DNA of 64,000 nucleotides from Streptomyces kurssanovii (GTDB taxonomy: Bacteria > Actinomycetota > Actinomycetes > Streptomycetales > Streptomycetaceae): contig NZ_BMTN01000003.1 in assembly GCF_014649695.1 (NCBI RefSeq), forward strand, positions 663,894 through 727,893, written 5' to 3'. Positions 32,317 through 41,600 of the stretch are shown here, piece by piece. The notes below the pieces were generated by a model. That model worked only from the letters and a program-made list of their open reading frames with translations. It searched no databases and had not been told where the DNA came from. A program made the position numbers and the translations under genes. Each line of letters starts with the position of its first letter. Position 1 is the stretch's first letter.

Positions 32317-32658
32317 CTAGTGGACGAAGGTGTAGCTCAGCCAGGGGCCCGCGCCCGGCGCCGGGACGTCGGACGTCAGCGACGGAATATAGATCGACTC
32401 GCCGCCGGAGCAGTCGTCCGTCGGGTAGACGATGGCGTCGGTCTCCGTCTCGTTCTCGACCGCGACCGCGCCCGGGTGCTCGAAGTGGTGGCAGCCGGTG
32501 ACCTTGGGGCTGGTGACCGTCGTGTGGTGTTCGTGCCCGCTCTCGTAGGTGAACGTTCCCACGGCGGTGCGGTCGAGGCCGGAGCATCCCGCGGCGGTGA
32601 GGGCGAGGAGCACGGTCCCGGCAGCGACGGCGGCATGCCGGTAAGGGGTCACGGACAC
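32317..32658 (-). CDS. Small secreted lipoprotein
   Basis: A 113-residue protein from GTG 32658 with GGAG upstream. The signal peptide VSVTPYRHAAVAAGTVLLAL runs into the lipobox LTAAGC, so it should be lipid-anchored on the outer face of the membrane. The mature part is about 90 residues with 'SGHEHHTTVTSPKVTGCHHF', which has five His and a Cys and could bind metal, and 'YPTDDCSGGESIYIP'. No family is recognised. Confidence 0.78.
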   Translation of the reverse strand: MSVTPYRHAAVAAGTVLLALTAAGCSGLDRTAVGTFTYESGHEHHTTVTSPKVTGCHHFEHPGAVAVENETETDAIVYPTDDCSGGESIYIPSLTSDVPAPGAGPWLSYTFVH

Positions 32659-32809
32659 GAGCGCTCCTCGTCCGGTCGGGAAGGTCCTGGCGAAGGCCAC
32701 CTTGCCGTCTCACCGGGCCGGAGGCATCCGGGGAGCGGCCGGCCGGGGTACGGCCCCCTCCCCGGGGGCCGCGCGCCCGGTCCCGCCGCCGGACGCCGGC
32801 CGGGGACGG

Positions 32810-33592
32810 TCAGGACAGGAGCTCGGTGAGACGTGCGAGGGCGTCGCGGGCGGAGGCCCGCTCGTCCGCGCCGAGCTCGAGCCCGGCGGCCCGTGCCAGC
32901 ATGCGCTCCGCCGTCTCCTCGTCGCCGAGCCGGTGCGCGACGTCCGCGCGCAGCACCAGCAGGCGCAGGAGCTGCGGGGGAGTGGGATGCTCGCCGTCGG
33001 GTCGCAGGGCGTGGTCGATGATCTTCGCGGCGCCCGGCAGGTCCTGCTTCGAGTCGACGAAGAGGTCGGCGGTGCGCAGCGCCCGCGCGAATCGTCCCTC
33101 GGTGACCGGCCGTTGGTGGCCACCGCCCGGCTCTGCGCCCTGCTTCCCGGCGTGGTCCCCGTTCTGGTGCACGTCGTGGTCCCCGTCCTGTTCCTGGACG
33201 CGGGCTTCCTTGATCTGCTGGCCGACGCGGATGCTGGTGCCGCCGGGGTCGGTCATCAGGAACTGCCGCATCCCGTACGACATGTCCTTCAGCGGCCCTA
33301 TCCGCGGCAGCCCGCGGCCGGGGATCTTTCCGTAGGCGGCCTTGAGGCCGCCGCGGAAGGCGGCGTAGAGGCTGTCGACGTCGTCGGTGACGAGGTAGCA
33401 GCCGGAGTAGGACTCCGCGGGGTTGTAGCCCTTCACGGTGAAGAACTGCAGTTGCACCGGGCCTCGTTCCACGACCGCGTACGGGTAAGGGCTCTTCTGG
33501 AAGAAGGTCGTCCGGAAACCCAGCGCTGTATAGAAGTCGACCACGGGCTGGATCGCGTGGCAGGGGAGCAGGGGGATGGTCTTCTCGGTCAT
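32810..33592 (-). CDS. VOC (bleomycin-resistance-like) protein with C-terminal helical extension
   Basis: A 260-residue protein. The first about 125 residues are one VOC/glyoxalase unit: IPLLPCHAIQPVVDFYTALGFRTTFF, YPYAVVERGPVQLQFF and MRQFLMTDPGGTSIRVGQ. A low-complexity linker follows, with several His/Asp/Gln and Gly residues ('EQDGDHDVHQNGDHAG'). A TPR-like tail comes last: FARALRTADLFVDS, PPQLLRLLVLRADVAHRL and DEETAERMLARAAG. The N-terminal unit may bind a small hydrophobic drug; the tail suggests protein contact. ATG 33592 begins the domain. It diverges from the methyltransferase gene at 33881. Confidence 0.8.
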   Translation of the reverse strand: MTEKTIPLLPCHAIQPVVDFYTALGFRTTFFQKSPYPYAVVERGPVQLQFFTVKGYNPAESYSGCYLVTDDVDSLYAAFRGGLKAAYGKIPGRGLPRIGPLKDMSYGMRQFLMTDPGGTSIRVGQQIKEARVQEQDGDHDVHQNGDHAGKQGAEPGGGHQRPVTEGRFARALRTADLFVDSKQDLPGAAKIIDHALRPDGEHPTPPQLLRLLVLRADVAHRLGDEETAERMLARAAGLELGADERASARDALARLTELLS

Positions 33593-33880
33593 TCCGCGAG
33601 AGTAGTCAAAGTTGACTAGCCGCGCTACAAGGGCCGGTCGGACGTCCCGCCGCGCCGCCCCGAAAACCCGCTCCGGCCCCGCCCGCTTTGCCGTCCTCAG
33701 CGGCTTCGGCGGGGTCGCCGGGCGACGTGTACACGCGGCGCAAGGCAGGGTTCGGCCGCCTGGCCGACAGCCCGGCGAGCATCCGTCCAGAGGCTTTCCC
33801 AGGACCGCTCGAACCGGCCCTGAGCTGGGCTTCTGTGCCGTTCGACCGTAGCGTTCGACCATCGTTGAAAGGGGGTCCCG

Positions 33881-34618
33881 ATGGACCGGGACATACGTAC
33901 GGTCGACGACGTCATGAAGCTTCTGGACGGGCTCTTCGCGCCGGAGGCCGACCGCTGGACCGAGGGTGCGGCCGACTGGTGGGACGGCTTCTACGGCGAC
34001 CGTTCCAAGCCGGTGCCGTTCTTCGTCGCGAAGCCCGACGAGAACCTGGTCTCGTACCTCGACAGCGGGCTGATCACCCCGGGCCGGGCACTCGATCTGG
34101 GCTGCGGGCCCGGCCGCAACGCCCTGTACCTCGCCTCGCTGGGCTTCCAGGTGGACGCCGTCGACCTCTCACCGGTCGCGATCTCCTGGGCCGAGGAACG
34201 CGCCCGCGAGACCGGGGCCGGGAGCGCGGTCCGGTTCCACCGCGGTGACGCCTTCGCTCTCGACCCGGTCGAATTCGGCGGCCCGTACGACCTGGTCTAC
34301 GACTCGGGCTGCTTCCACCATCTGCCGCCCCACCGGCGCGTCAGCTACCTTCAGTTGCTCGACCGGGTCCTCGCCCCCGGCGGTCGCTTCGCGCTCACCT
34401 GCTTCGCCTCGGGTGCGATGGGGTCCGAACTGCCCGACGCCGACTTCTACGGCCAGTCAAGGCTGCACGGCGGCCTCGCCTACACGCCCGAGTCGCTGCG
34501 GTGGATCTTCTCGGACCTGGAGGAGGTCGAGCTGCGCCGTATGCGCGACGAACCGGCCGAGTCGCCTTGCTTCGGGAAGGCCTTCCTCTGGTCGGCGCTG
34601 TTCCGCAGGTCTTCCTGA
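33881..34618 (+). CDS. Class I SAM-dependent methyltransferase
   Basis: A 245-residue methyltransferase. The SAM-binding motif I is ALDLGCGPGRNALYLASLG. The acidic residue of motif II is in VDAVDLSPVAI, and 'YDLVYDSGCFHHLPP' is motif IV. A C-terminal 'CFGKAFLWSALFRR' closes the sheet. The fold matches small-molecule methyltransferases, such as thiopurine or halide methyltransferase-like proteins, but the substrate is not visible. GGGGG upstream of ATG 33881 serves as the ribosome site. A bidirectional terminator follows at 34671-34701. Confidence 0.88.
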   Translation: MDRDIRTVDDVMKLLDGLFAPEADRWTEGAADWWDGFYGDRSKPVPFFVAKPDENLVSYLDSGLITPGRALDLGCGPGRNALYLASLGFQVDAVDLSPVAISWAEERARETGAGSAVRFHRGDAFALDPVEFGGPYDLVYDSGCFHHLPPHRRVSYLQLLDRVLAPGGRFALTCFASGAMGSELPDADFYGQSRLHGGLAYTPESLRWIFSDLEEVELRRMRDEPAESPCFGKAFLWSALFRRSS

Positions 34619-34670
34619 GGGAGGCCGGGCGAGGGGCGCTCTCGACGGCCGTCCGCCCGGGCAGACGCAG

Positions 34671-34701
34671 CGCCGCCGTCCCCGGTCCTGGGACGGCGGC
34701 G
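34671..34701. terminator. Bidirectional hairpin between two methyltransferase genes
   Basis: A perfect 12-bp stem (CGCCGCCGTCCC / GGGACGGCGGCG) with a 7-base loop between two convergent genes. Confidence 0.8.
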
Positions 34702-34716
34702 TCCTCGCTCGCCGGG

Positions 34717-35538
34717 CTACGGCTTGCGGCCCACCGCGCCGTAGGCGTCCACGGCCGTCGCGTCGGCCGCGTCGTCGGACTCCGGGCGCCACTGCGTGAC
34801 CTGGACGACTCCGGGCTCCGCCAGCTCCAGGCCGTCGAAGAACGCGGCGATCTCGTCGACGCTGCGCACGTAGTACGGGACCGCGCCACTGGAGTTGTAC
34901 GCCTCGGACGCCGCGATCATGCCCGCGCTGGTGGAGGTGCTGTCGCTGATCACGAGGTAACTGCCCGACGGCAGACCCGCCATGAGCCGGTTCACCAGAT
35001 CCCGTGCCCGGTCGTGGTCGCCGACGTGGCCGAGGGTGTTGAGGATCATCAGCGCGACCGGCCGGGACAGATCCAGCGTGCCCTCGGCGGCCTTGAGGAT
35101 CTCCTCGGGGGCGTACAGATCGGCGTCCAGGTACGCCGTTCTGCCCTCGGGCGTGCTGGTGAGCAGGGCCCGGGCGTGGGCCAGGACGAGCGGGTCACTG
35201 TCGACGTACACGATCCGCGCGTCGGGCGCGACGCGCTGCGCGACCTCGTGGGTGTTGTCGGCGGTGGGCAGGCCGGTGCCGATGTCCAGGAACTGGCGGA
35301 TGCCCTGCTCGGCCGCGAGGTACCGGACCGCGCGTCCGAGGAACTGGCGGCTCGTGCGGGCCACGTCGACGAGGCCCGGGAAGATGTCCTTGATGTGGTC
35401 GCCGGTCTCGCGGTCGATCTCGTAGTGGTCCTTGCCGCCGACGAAGTAGTTCCAGAAACGGGCGGAATGGGGCTTGCTCGTGTCGATCCGGGCGCGTATG
35501 TCCGCGGCGGCGGCGAGCTGGGGGTCGTGTTCTGACAC
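34717..35538 (-). CDS. SAM-dependent methyltransferase of the DUF574/Methyltransf_19 family
   Basis: A 273-residue protein of a family expanded in Streptomyces (PF04672). Signs are IDTSKPHSARFWNYFVGGKDHYEID at the N-terminus, LGRAVRYLAAEQGIRQFLDIGTGLPT for SAM binding, and IVYVDSDPLVLAHARALL. The C-terminal region has 'VRSVDEIAAFFDGLELAEPGVV'. The chemistry and substrate of the family are poorly known. In several genomes these genes lie near development or signalling genes; none is visible here. It is convergent with the class I methyltransferase gene. Confidence 0.88.
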   Translation of the reverse strand: MSEHDPQLAAAADIRARIDTSKPHSARFWNYFVGGKDHYEIDRETGDHIKDIFPGLVDVARTSRQFLGRAVRYLAAEQGIRQFLDIGTGLPTADNTHEVAQRVAPDARIVYVDSDPLVLAHARALLTSTPEGRTAYLDADLYAPEEILKAAEGTLDLSRPVALMILNTLGHVGDHDRARDLVNRLMAGLPSGSYLVISDSTSTSAGMIAASEAYNSSGAVPYYVRSVDEIAAFFDGLELAEPGVVQVTQWRPESDDAADATAVDAYGAVGRKP

Positions 35539-35776
35539 GAGTGGGCCTCCTGGGCGCGAAACGATTCCTCGACCGGGTCCTAACCTAGACCAATCGGCCG
35601 GGGCACGGCTCGTTCCCTGGCGACCCGCCCCGCGTCCAACTCGCCTTGCACGCAGGGTGTTTACGGATGACAGCGGCTCGGGCGGCCGGGCCTGGACGCA
35701 CGGCCTTCAGCGCACGTCCGCCCGTGCGGCCGCCTTGGCGGGTCCCTCAGCACCCCTGTACGGCAGTGCAGTTGCC

Positions 35777-36193
35777 TCACCCCAGAGTGGCGAGCAGCTC
35801 GTTGCACGCCTGTTCGCAGCTCCGGCACGCCTCGGCGCAGAGACGGCAGTGCTCGTGCATGTCGGCGTGCTTGGCGCACTCGTCCGCGCACGCCTTGCAG
35901 GCCGTGGCGCACGCCTGCACGATCGCGCGGGTGATGTTCGCGTCGTAGCCGGTGTGGCGTGACAGGACGGCAGCGGTGGCGGTGCAGATGTCGGCGCAGT
36001 CCATGTCGGTGCGGATGCACTTCGTCAGGTCGCCGACCATGCCCTCGGAGAGGCACGCGTCGGCGCAGGCCGTACACGCCTGCGCGCAGGCGGTGCATGC
36101 CTCGATGCAGCGGCTCATGGCGTCCTGGTCGACGCCGCCGAGGTCGGCGGGATAGGTGTTCAGCATGTCCTTCGCGGACGCGGTCATGGCCAT
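35777..36193 (-). CDS. Four-helix-bundle copper storage protein (Csp3-like)
   Basis: A 138-residue cytoplasmic protein with 18 cysteines in CxxxCxxC-like spacing along helices (RCIEACTACAQACTACADAC, DCADIC, ACATACKACADEC, HCRLCAEACRSCEQAC). No signal peptide is present, which fits the cytosolic Csp3 type, which also has about 18 cysteines, rather than the exported Csp1. The protein should form a tetramer and store many Cu(I) ions inside each bundle. The start is at 36193, with 'GAGATCAC' as a weak ribosome site. No copper regulator is adjacent. Confidence 0.88.
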   Translation of the reverse strand: MAMTASAKDMLNTYPADLGGVDQDAMSRCIEACTACAQACTACADACLSEGMVGDLTKCIRTDMDCADICTATAAVLSRHTGYDANITRAIVQACATACKACADECAKHADMHEHCRLCAEACRSCEQACNELLATLG

Positions 36194-36329
36194 CGTGATC
36201 TCCTCGTCGTGTTCGGCGCCCGGGCGGCGCGCGCAGGACGGGTAGCACGCCGCGTGCGTCCCAAACGGGGCGGGCCGGTGCTGCGGGGCATGCCGCTGGG
36301 AGGCCGCTCGGGTGGGCCGGCTCCCGGGC

Positions 36330-36965
36330 TCAGGTCGTGGCGCCTGCCCTGAGGAGGTCGTTCGCCTCCTCCGCGGTCAGCTCGGCCCCGTAGAGGCGCG
36401 CCCCGGGCTGGTGAGTGCGGCCGCCTCGCCCGATGTCGCCGGCGTCGACCGGGTCGAAGCCGATGTCCCGGATCAGCCCGGCGACCACGGCCTTCGCCTC
36501 CGTGTCGGTCCCGGAGATGGGGATGGCCAGCCGGCCAGGCTCCCCCTTGGGCCGGCCGCGGTCACGGAGGTTCTCCCAGTGGATGGCGTTGAACGCCTTC
36601 ACCACGTTGGCGTTCGTGTGGGCGCGGATCTTCTCGCTGGAGGTGGTGCGGTCGTCGTCGAGTTCGGCGTCGTGGCCGTCGCGCTGCGCGTAGTAGTTGC
36701 AGGTGTCGATCACGACCTTGTCCTTGAGGGCGTCCGCCGGCAGTTCCTTGTACCGGCCGTACGGAATGCTGACCACGACGACCTGCCCGAACGTCGCGGC
36801 CTGCTCGGCCGTGACCGCCCGCAGGGTGCCGCCGATCTCTTCGACGAGCCCGGCGAGGGTCTCCGGGCCCCTGGAGTTGCTGATGACCACGTCATGGCCG
36901 ATACGCACGCAATGGCGGGCCAGGGTCGAGCCGACGCGGCCCGCGCCGATGATGCCGATCTTCAT
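36330..36965 (-). CDS. NADPH-dependent F420-reductase-like oxidoreductase
   Basis: A 211-residue protein. MKIGIIGAGRVGSTLARHCVRIGHDVVISNSRGPETL is a Rossmann fold with the NADP-type 'SNSRGP' signature of NpdG/F420:NADP oxidoreductase relatives. ATFGQVVVVSIPYGRYKELP and KAFNAIHWENLRDRGRP are further family blocks. It may pass hydride between NADPH and F420 or act on another partner; substrate specificity is unclear. The start ATG 36965 follows 'GAGGAGATTCCC'. Confidence 0.82.
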   Translation of the reverse strand: MKIGIIGAGRVGSTLARHCVRIGHDVVISNSRGPETLAGLVEEIGGTLRAVTAEQAATFGQVVVVSIPYGRYKELPADALKDKVVIDTCNYYAQRDGHDAELDDDRTTSSEKIRAHTNANVVKAFNAIHWENLRDRGRPKGEPGRLAIPISGTDTEAKAVVAGLIRDIGFDPVDAGDIGRGGRTHQPGARLYGAELTAEEANDLLRAGATT

Positions 36966-36994
36966 GGGAATCTCCTCAGGGTCTCCTCGTCACA

Positions 36995-37130
36995 ACGTTC
37001 CGCCGCGCGCGGCGTCGGGGCGCGGGGCGGGTGCCGGGGGCGGTCGGCGGTCGGGCACAGGTGGTCCCGCAGAAGTTCGACGTGGTTCCCGTCCGTGTCC
37101 TGGGCCATCGGCGGCCGGGTGCCCCCGCCA
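36995..37130 (-). pseudogene. Possible VOC C-terminal fragment
   Basis: A minus-strand frame carries PPMAQDTDGNHVELLRDHL, which resembles the last strand of a glyoxalase/VOC unit (DPDGN-VEL). Nothing upstream in this frame is recognisable. A full VOC gene starts divergently at 37217. Weak evidence for a decayed copy. Confidence 0.3.
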
Positions 37131-37216
37131 TAGGCCGTGAAACGGCCCGGTCCGGGGCCGCCGGAGGCTGTGGAACGCCGGAGGCGTTGTCGTAGGCGGT
37201 CGTTACTGTCGCCCGC

Positions 37217-37657
37217 ATGACAGCCACCTTCGACCTGACCCTCGACTGCGCCGACGCGCGACTCCTCGCCGCTTTCTGGAAGACGGCCCTCGGGTACATC
37301 GACGAGCCGCCGCCCGCTCCGTACACGACGCGTGAGGAGTGGCTCGCCCAGTTCGACCTGCCGGAGGACGACGCGGCGGACGACGGGGCATGGCTGTGCG
37401 CCCCGGACGGCACCGGCCCGCGCCTGTCGATCCTGAAGGTGCCTGGGCCGAAGACGGCGAAGAACCGGCTCCACCTCGACGTCCGCGTACCGGGCCACGG
37501 CACGCCGGAGGAGCGGTGGGCCCGCGTCCGGGCGGAGTCGCGGCGGCTGGTCGAGGCGGGCGGCAGCGTCGTGGAGGCGTTCGACGGGCACCACGTCGTG
37601 ATGAGGGACCCGGAGGGCAATGAATTCTGCGTCGCCGCGGCGTCCGCGGGGCGGTAG
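37217..37657 (+). CDS. VOC/glyoxalase-like domain protein
   Basis: A 146-residue single-domain protein: 'FDLTLDCADARLLAAFWKTALGY' opens the first beta-alpha-beta-beta-beta module, RLHLDVRVPGHGTPEERWARVRAES the second, and 'HHVVMRDPEGNEFCVAA' ends it. The pattern is that of the Glyoxalase_6 group, typical of Streptomyces single-domain VOC proteins. The substrate is unknown. It is followed after 224 bp by a gene for an exported protein. Confidence 0.85.
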   Translation: MTATFDLTLDCADARLLAAFWKTALGYIDEPPPAPYTTREEWLAQFDLPEDDAADDGAWLCAPDGTGPRLSILKVPGPKTAKNRLHLDVRVPGHGTPEERWARVRAESRRLVEAGGSVVEAFDGHHVVMRDPEGNEFCVAAASAGR

Positions 37658-37881
37658 CGACCCGACGAGGGGCACGGGGGCCGGCCTGGGAGGACGACCT
37701 TGGAGTCCCTCGGAGGTGCCGCGGCGCTGCTCGTCCACGGCGCGCCGGTGGCGGCATCGGCCACCGCCGTGCCGGGCCGGCCGGACCCGTGTCCCATGGC
37801 CGGGGGGGCGGTTCGAGTTGCGGGGGGCGGTGGGCGGCGGATCGTGGAGGTGGGGTCGGCGGTCGAGGGAAGGAGTCGGGC

Positions 37882-38619
37882 ATGGCGGACCGGCACGGAC
37901 CGTGGGAGCCTGCGTCGGCCTGGGGCGCGCGTGGGTGGGTGGTGTTGGCCCGGGCCGTGGTCGCCCTGGTCGTCATGGTCGGCGTGGTCATGGCCGCAGG
38001 CGGTGGCGGTTACGCGCCGTCGGCAGTGGCGGCCGGCCGGAGCGTGGCGCAGCCGACGCCGTCCGTTCCGCCGCCGATCGAGCTCAGCGGCACGGGGGAC
38101 CAGGTGACGAAGCCCTTCGCGCTGACCGGTGGACTGGCCGTCCTGAGAGCGGAGTGCCCGTCCTGCAAGGGGGACTTCATCGTCGAGCTGCTCGACGAGA
38201 AGCATCAGGTCAAGGATGTCGTCGCCGACCGGGTCGGCCCGTACAGCGGGTCCAGGGCCGCCGGTGTGCGGGGCGGCGACCACGTCCTGCTGGTCGACGC
38301 GGACGCTCCGTGGAGCGTCGAGATCACGCAGCCCGGCGCCCGGCCGGCGGCGGAGCTGCCCCAGAGCTCCACGGGCAGCGGGGACCGGGTCGAGGGGCCG
38401 TTCGCGGCGGACAAGAGGATGGTCGTGCGGGCGACCCACAGCGGCGGGAACGACTTCGCCGTCACGGTGCTGGACGCGAAGGGCAGGGCGCAGGACCTCG
38501 TCTTCAACGAGGCAGGGGAGTTCGACGGCTCCTCCGTCGCCCAGATGATCAGCGCCGGGCCGTACTACGTGAATGTGACCGCCGACGGCGACTGGACCCT
38601 GGACCTGTCCGAGCCGTAG
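37882..38619 (+). CDS. Exported protein with two homologous beta domains
   Basis: A 245-residue protein from ATG 37882 with AAGGAG seven bases upstream. A hydrophobic segment (VVLARAVVALVVMVGVVMAAG) near residue 20 is a signal or anchor. Two copies of a domain of about 80 residues follow. Both have GTGDQVT/GSGDRVE, KPFALTGGL / GPFAADKRM, LDEKHQVKDVV / LDAKGRAQDLV, GPYSGS / GEFDGS, then AGxRGGDHVLLVDAD / AQMISAGPYYVNVTADGDW, and end in WSVEITQP / WTLDLSEP. The first copy carries CPSC in a loop; the second lacks it. Function unknown; possibly a cell-surface lectin-like or sensor part. Confidence 0.68.
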   Translation: MADRHGPWEPASAWGARGWVVLARAVVALVVMVGVVMAAGGGGYAPSAVAAGRSVAQPTPSVPPPIELSGTGDQVTKPFALTGGLAVLRAECPSCKGDFIVELLDEKHQVKDVVADRVGPYSGSRAAGVRGGDHVLLVDADAPWSVEITQPGARPAAELPQSSTGSGDRVEGPFAADKRMVVRATHSGGNDFAVTVLDAKGRAQDLVFNEAGEFDGSSVAQMISAGPYYVNVTADGDWTLDLSEP

Positions 38620-38687
38620 AGCGCCGGCGGCCGGGCCACCGGTCCGCGGTTGCCGCACGGCACGCGCGGACCGGCCGGCGCCCGCCG

Positions 38688-41600
38688 TCAGGCGTCGTCG
38701 TCCTCGAGGTTGCCCTCGGTCTCCAGGAAGACCTGGCGCAGTTGTTCCAGCACCGCGGGGTCCGGCTTGGCCCACATGCCGCGGGACTCCGCCTCCAGGA
38801 GCCTTTCCGCGATGCCGTGGAGGGCCCAGGGGTTGGCCTGCTGGAGGAAGGCGCGGTTCTCGGGGTCGAGGACGTACGTCTCCGTGAGCTTGTCGTACAT
38901 CCAGTCCGCCACGACGCCCGTCGTCGCGTCGTAGCCGAAGAGGTAGTCGACCGTGGCGGCCAGTTCGAAGGCGCCCTTGTAGCCGTGGCGGCGCATCGCC
39001 GCGATCCAGCGGGGGTTGACGACACGGGCGCGGAAGACGCGGGAGGTCTCCTCGACGAGGGTGCGGGTGCGGATCGTCTCCGGGCGGGTGGAGTCGCCGA
39101 TGTACGCCTCTGGCGCCGTACCGCGCAAGGCGCGGACCGTGGCGACCATGCCGCCGTGGTACTGGAAGTAGTCGTCGGAGTCGGCGATGTCGTGCTCGCG
39201 CGTGTCCGTGTTCTTCGCAGCGACGGTGATGCGCTTGTACGCACTCTCCATCTCGGCGCGCGCCGGGCGGCCCTCCAGGCCGCGGCCGTAGGCGTAGCCG
39301 CCCCACACCGTGTACACCTCGGCGAGGTCGGCGTCCGTGCGCCAGTCGCGGGAGTCGATCAGCTGGAGCAGGCCGGCCCCGTACGTGCCGGGCCGGGAGC
39401 CGAAGATCCGGGTCGTGGCACGGCGTTCGTCGCCGTGCTCGGCCAGGTCGGCCCGCGCGTGGGCGCGGACGTAGTTGGCCCCGTCCGGTTCGTCGAGGGA
39501 GGCGGCGAGGCGCACGGCGTCGTCCAGCAGGCCGATGGTGTGCGGGAACGCGTCGCGGAAGAACCCGGAGATGCGCAGGGTGACGTCGATCCTGGGGCGG
39601 CCCAGTTCTGCCGTCGGGACCGGTTCGAGGCCGGTGACACGGCGGGACGCGTCGTCCCACACGGGCCGGATGCCGAGCAGCGCCAGCGCCTCGGCCACGT
39701 CGTCGCCGGCGGTGCGCATGGCGCTGGTGCCCCACAGGGACAGGCCGACGGAGGCCGGGTACTCGCCGTTGTCGGTGCGGTAGCGCTCGATCAGCGAGTC
39801 CGCGAGCGCCTGGCCGGTCTCCCACGCCAGACGCGACGGTACGGCCTTCGGGTCGACCGAGTAGAAGTTACGGCCGGTCGGCAGCACGTTGACCAGCCCG
39901 CGCAGCGGCGAACCGGACGGCCCGGCGGGAACGAAACCGCCGGCCAGCGCGTGGACGGCGTGGTCCAGTTCGTCGGTCGTGCGGGCCAGGCGGGGTACGA
40001 CCTCGAGGGCGGCGAAACGCAGGATCGCCTCGACGTCCTTGCCGAGGTCCGCCGGCACCGCGGCCGGGTCCCAGCCGGCGGCCTCCATCGCCTCGACGAG
40101 CGCACGGGCGGTGGCCTCCGCCTCGTCGGCGGTGGTACGCGTCGCCGCGGACTCGTCCAGCCCGAGGGCCTCGCGCAGACCGGGCAGGGACTGCGAGCCG
40201 CCCCAGATCTGGCGGGCACGGAGGATGGACAGGACCAGGTTCACCCGCTCGGGGCCGGTCGGGGCGCCGCCGAGCACATGCAGGCCGTCGCGGATCTGCG
40301 CGTCCTTGACCTCGCACAGCCAGCCGTCGACGTGCAGGAGGAAGTCGTCGAAGCCGTCGTCGTCGGGACGGTCGTCCAGGCCGAGGTCGTGGTCGAGCCG
40401 CGCGGCCTGGATCAGGGTCCAGATCTGGGCGCGGATGGCGGGCAGCTTGGACGGGTCCATGGACGAGATCTGCGCGTACTCGTCCAGCAGTTGCTCCAGG
40501 CGCGCGATGTCGCCGTACGACTCGGCCCGCGCCATCGGCGGCACCAGGTGGTCGACCAGCGTCGCGTGCGCCCGGCGCTTGGCCTGCGTGCCCTCACCGG
40601 GATCGTTCACGAGGAACGGGTAGACGAGCGGCAGGTCCCCCAGGGCGGCGTCGGGACCGCAGGCCGCGGACAGGCCCGCGTTCTTGCCCGGCAGCCACTC
40701 CAGGTTGCCGTGCTTGCCCAGGTGGATCATCGCGTCGGCGCCGAAGCCGCCGTCGTCCGCGGACGCCGCGATCCAGCGGTAGGCCGCCAAGTAGTGGTGC
40801 GAGGGCGGCAGATCGGGGTCGTGGTAGATCGCGATGGGGTTCTCGCCGAAGCCGCGCGGCGGCTGGATGAGGATCAGCAGGTTCCCGCGGCGCAGCGCGG
40901 CGAGCACGATGTCGCCCTCGGGGTTACGGGACCGGTCGAGGAACATCTCACCGGGCGGCGGCCCCCAGTGCTCCTCCACGGACGCGCGCAGCTCGGCGGG
41001 CAGTGCCTCGTACCAGCGCTTGTAGTCCGCGGCCGGGATGCGCACGGGGTTGCGGGCGAGCTGCTCCTCCGTCAGCCACTCCTGGTCGTGACCGCCGGCC
41101 TCGATGAGCGCGTAGATCAGCTCGTCGCCGTCGCCGGACTCGAGGCCGGGCACCGCCTCGTCACCGAAGTCGTAGCCCTCCTCGCGCAGCCGGCGCAGCA
41201 GGGAGACGGCGGAGGCGGGGGTGTCCAGGCCGACCGCGTTGCCAATGCGGGAGTGCTTGGTCGGGTACGCGGACAGCACCAGCGCGAGGCGCTTGTCGGC
41301 GTTCGGGATGTGGCGCAGGCGGGCGTGGCGGACGGTGATGCCGGCCACACGGGCGGCGCGCTCCTCGTCGGCGACGTACGACGGCAGCCCGTCCTCGTCG
41401 ATCTCCTTGAAGGAGAACGGGACGGTGATGAGCCGGCCGTCGAACTCGGGCACGGCGACCTGGCCGGCCGCGTCCAGCGGGGAGAGGCCCTCGTCGCTCT
41501 CCTCCCACGCCGCGCGGGAGGAGGTCAGGCACAGCGCCTGAAGGATCGGCACGTCGAGCGCGGCGAGGGCGCCCGCGTCCCAGGACTCGTCGTCGCCGCC

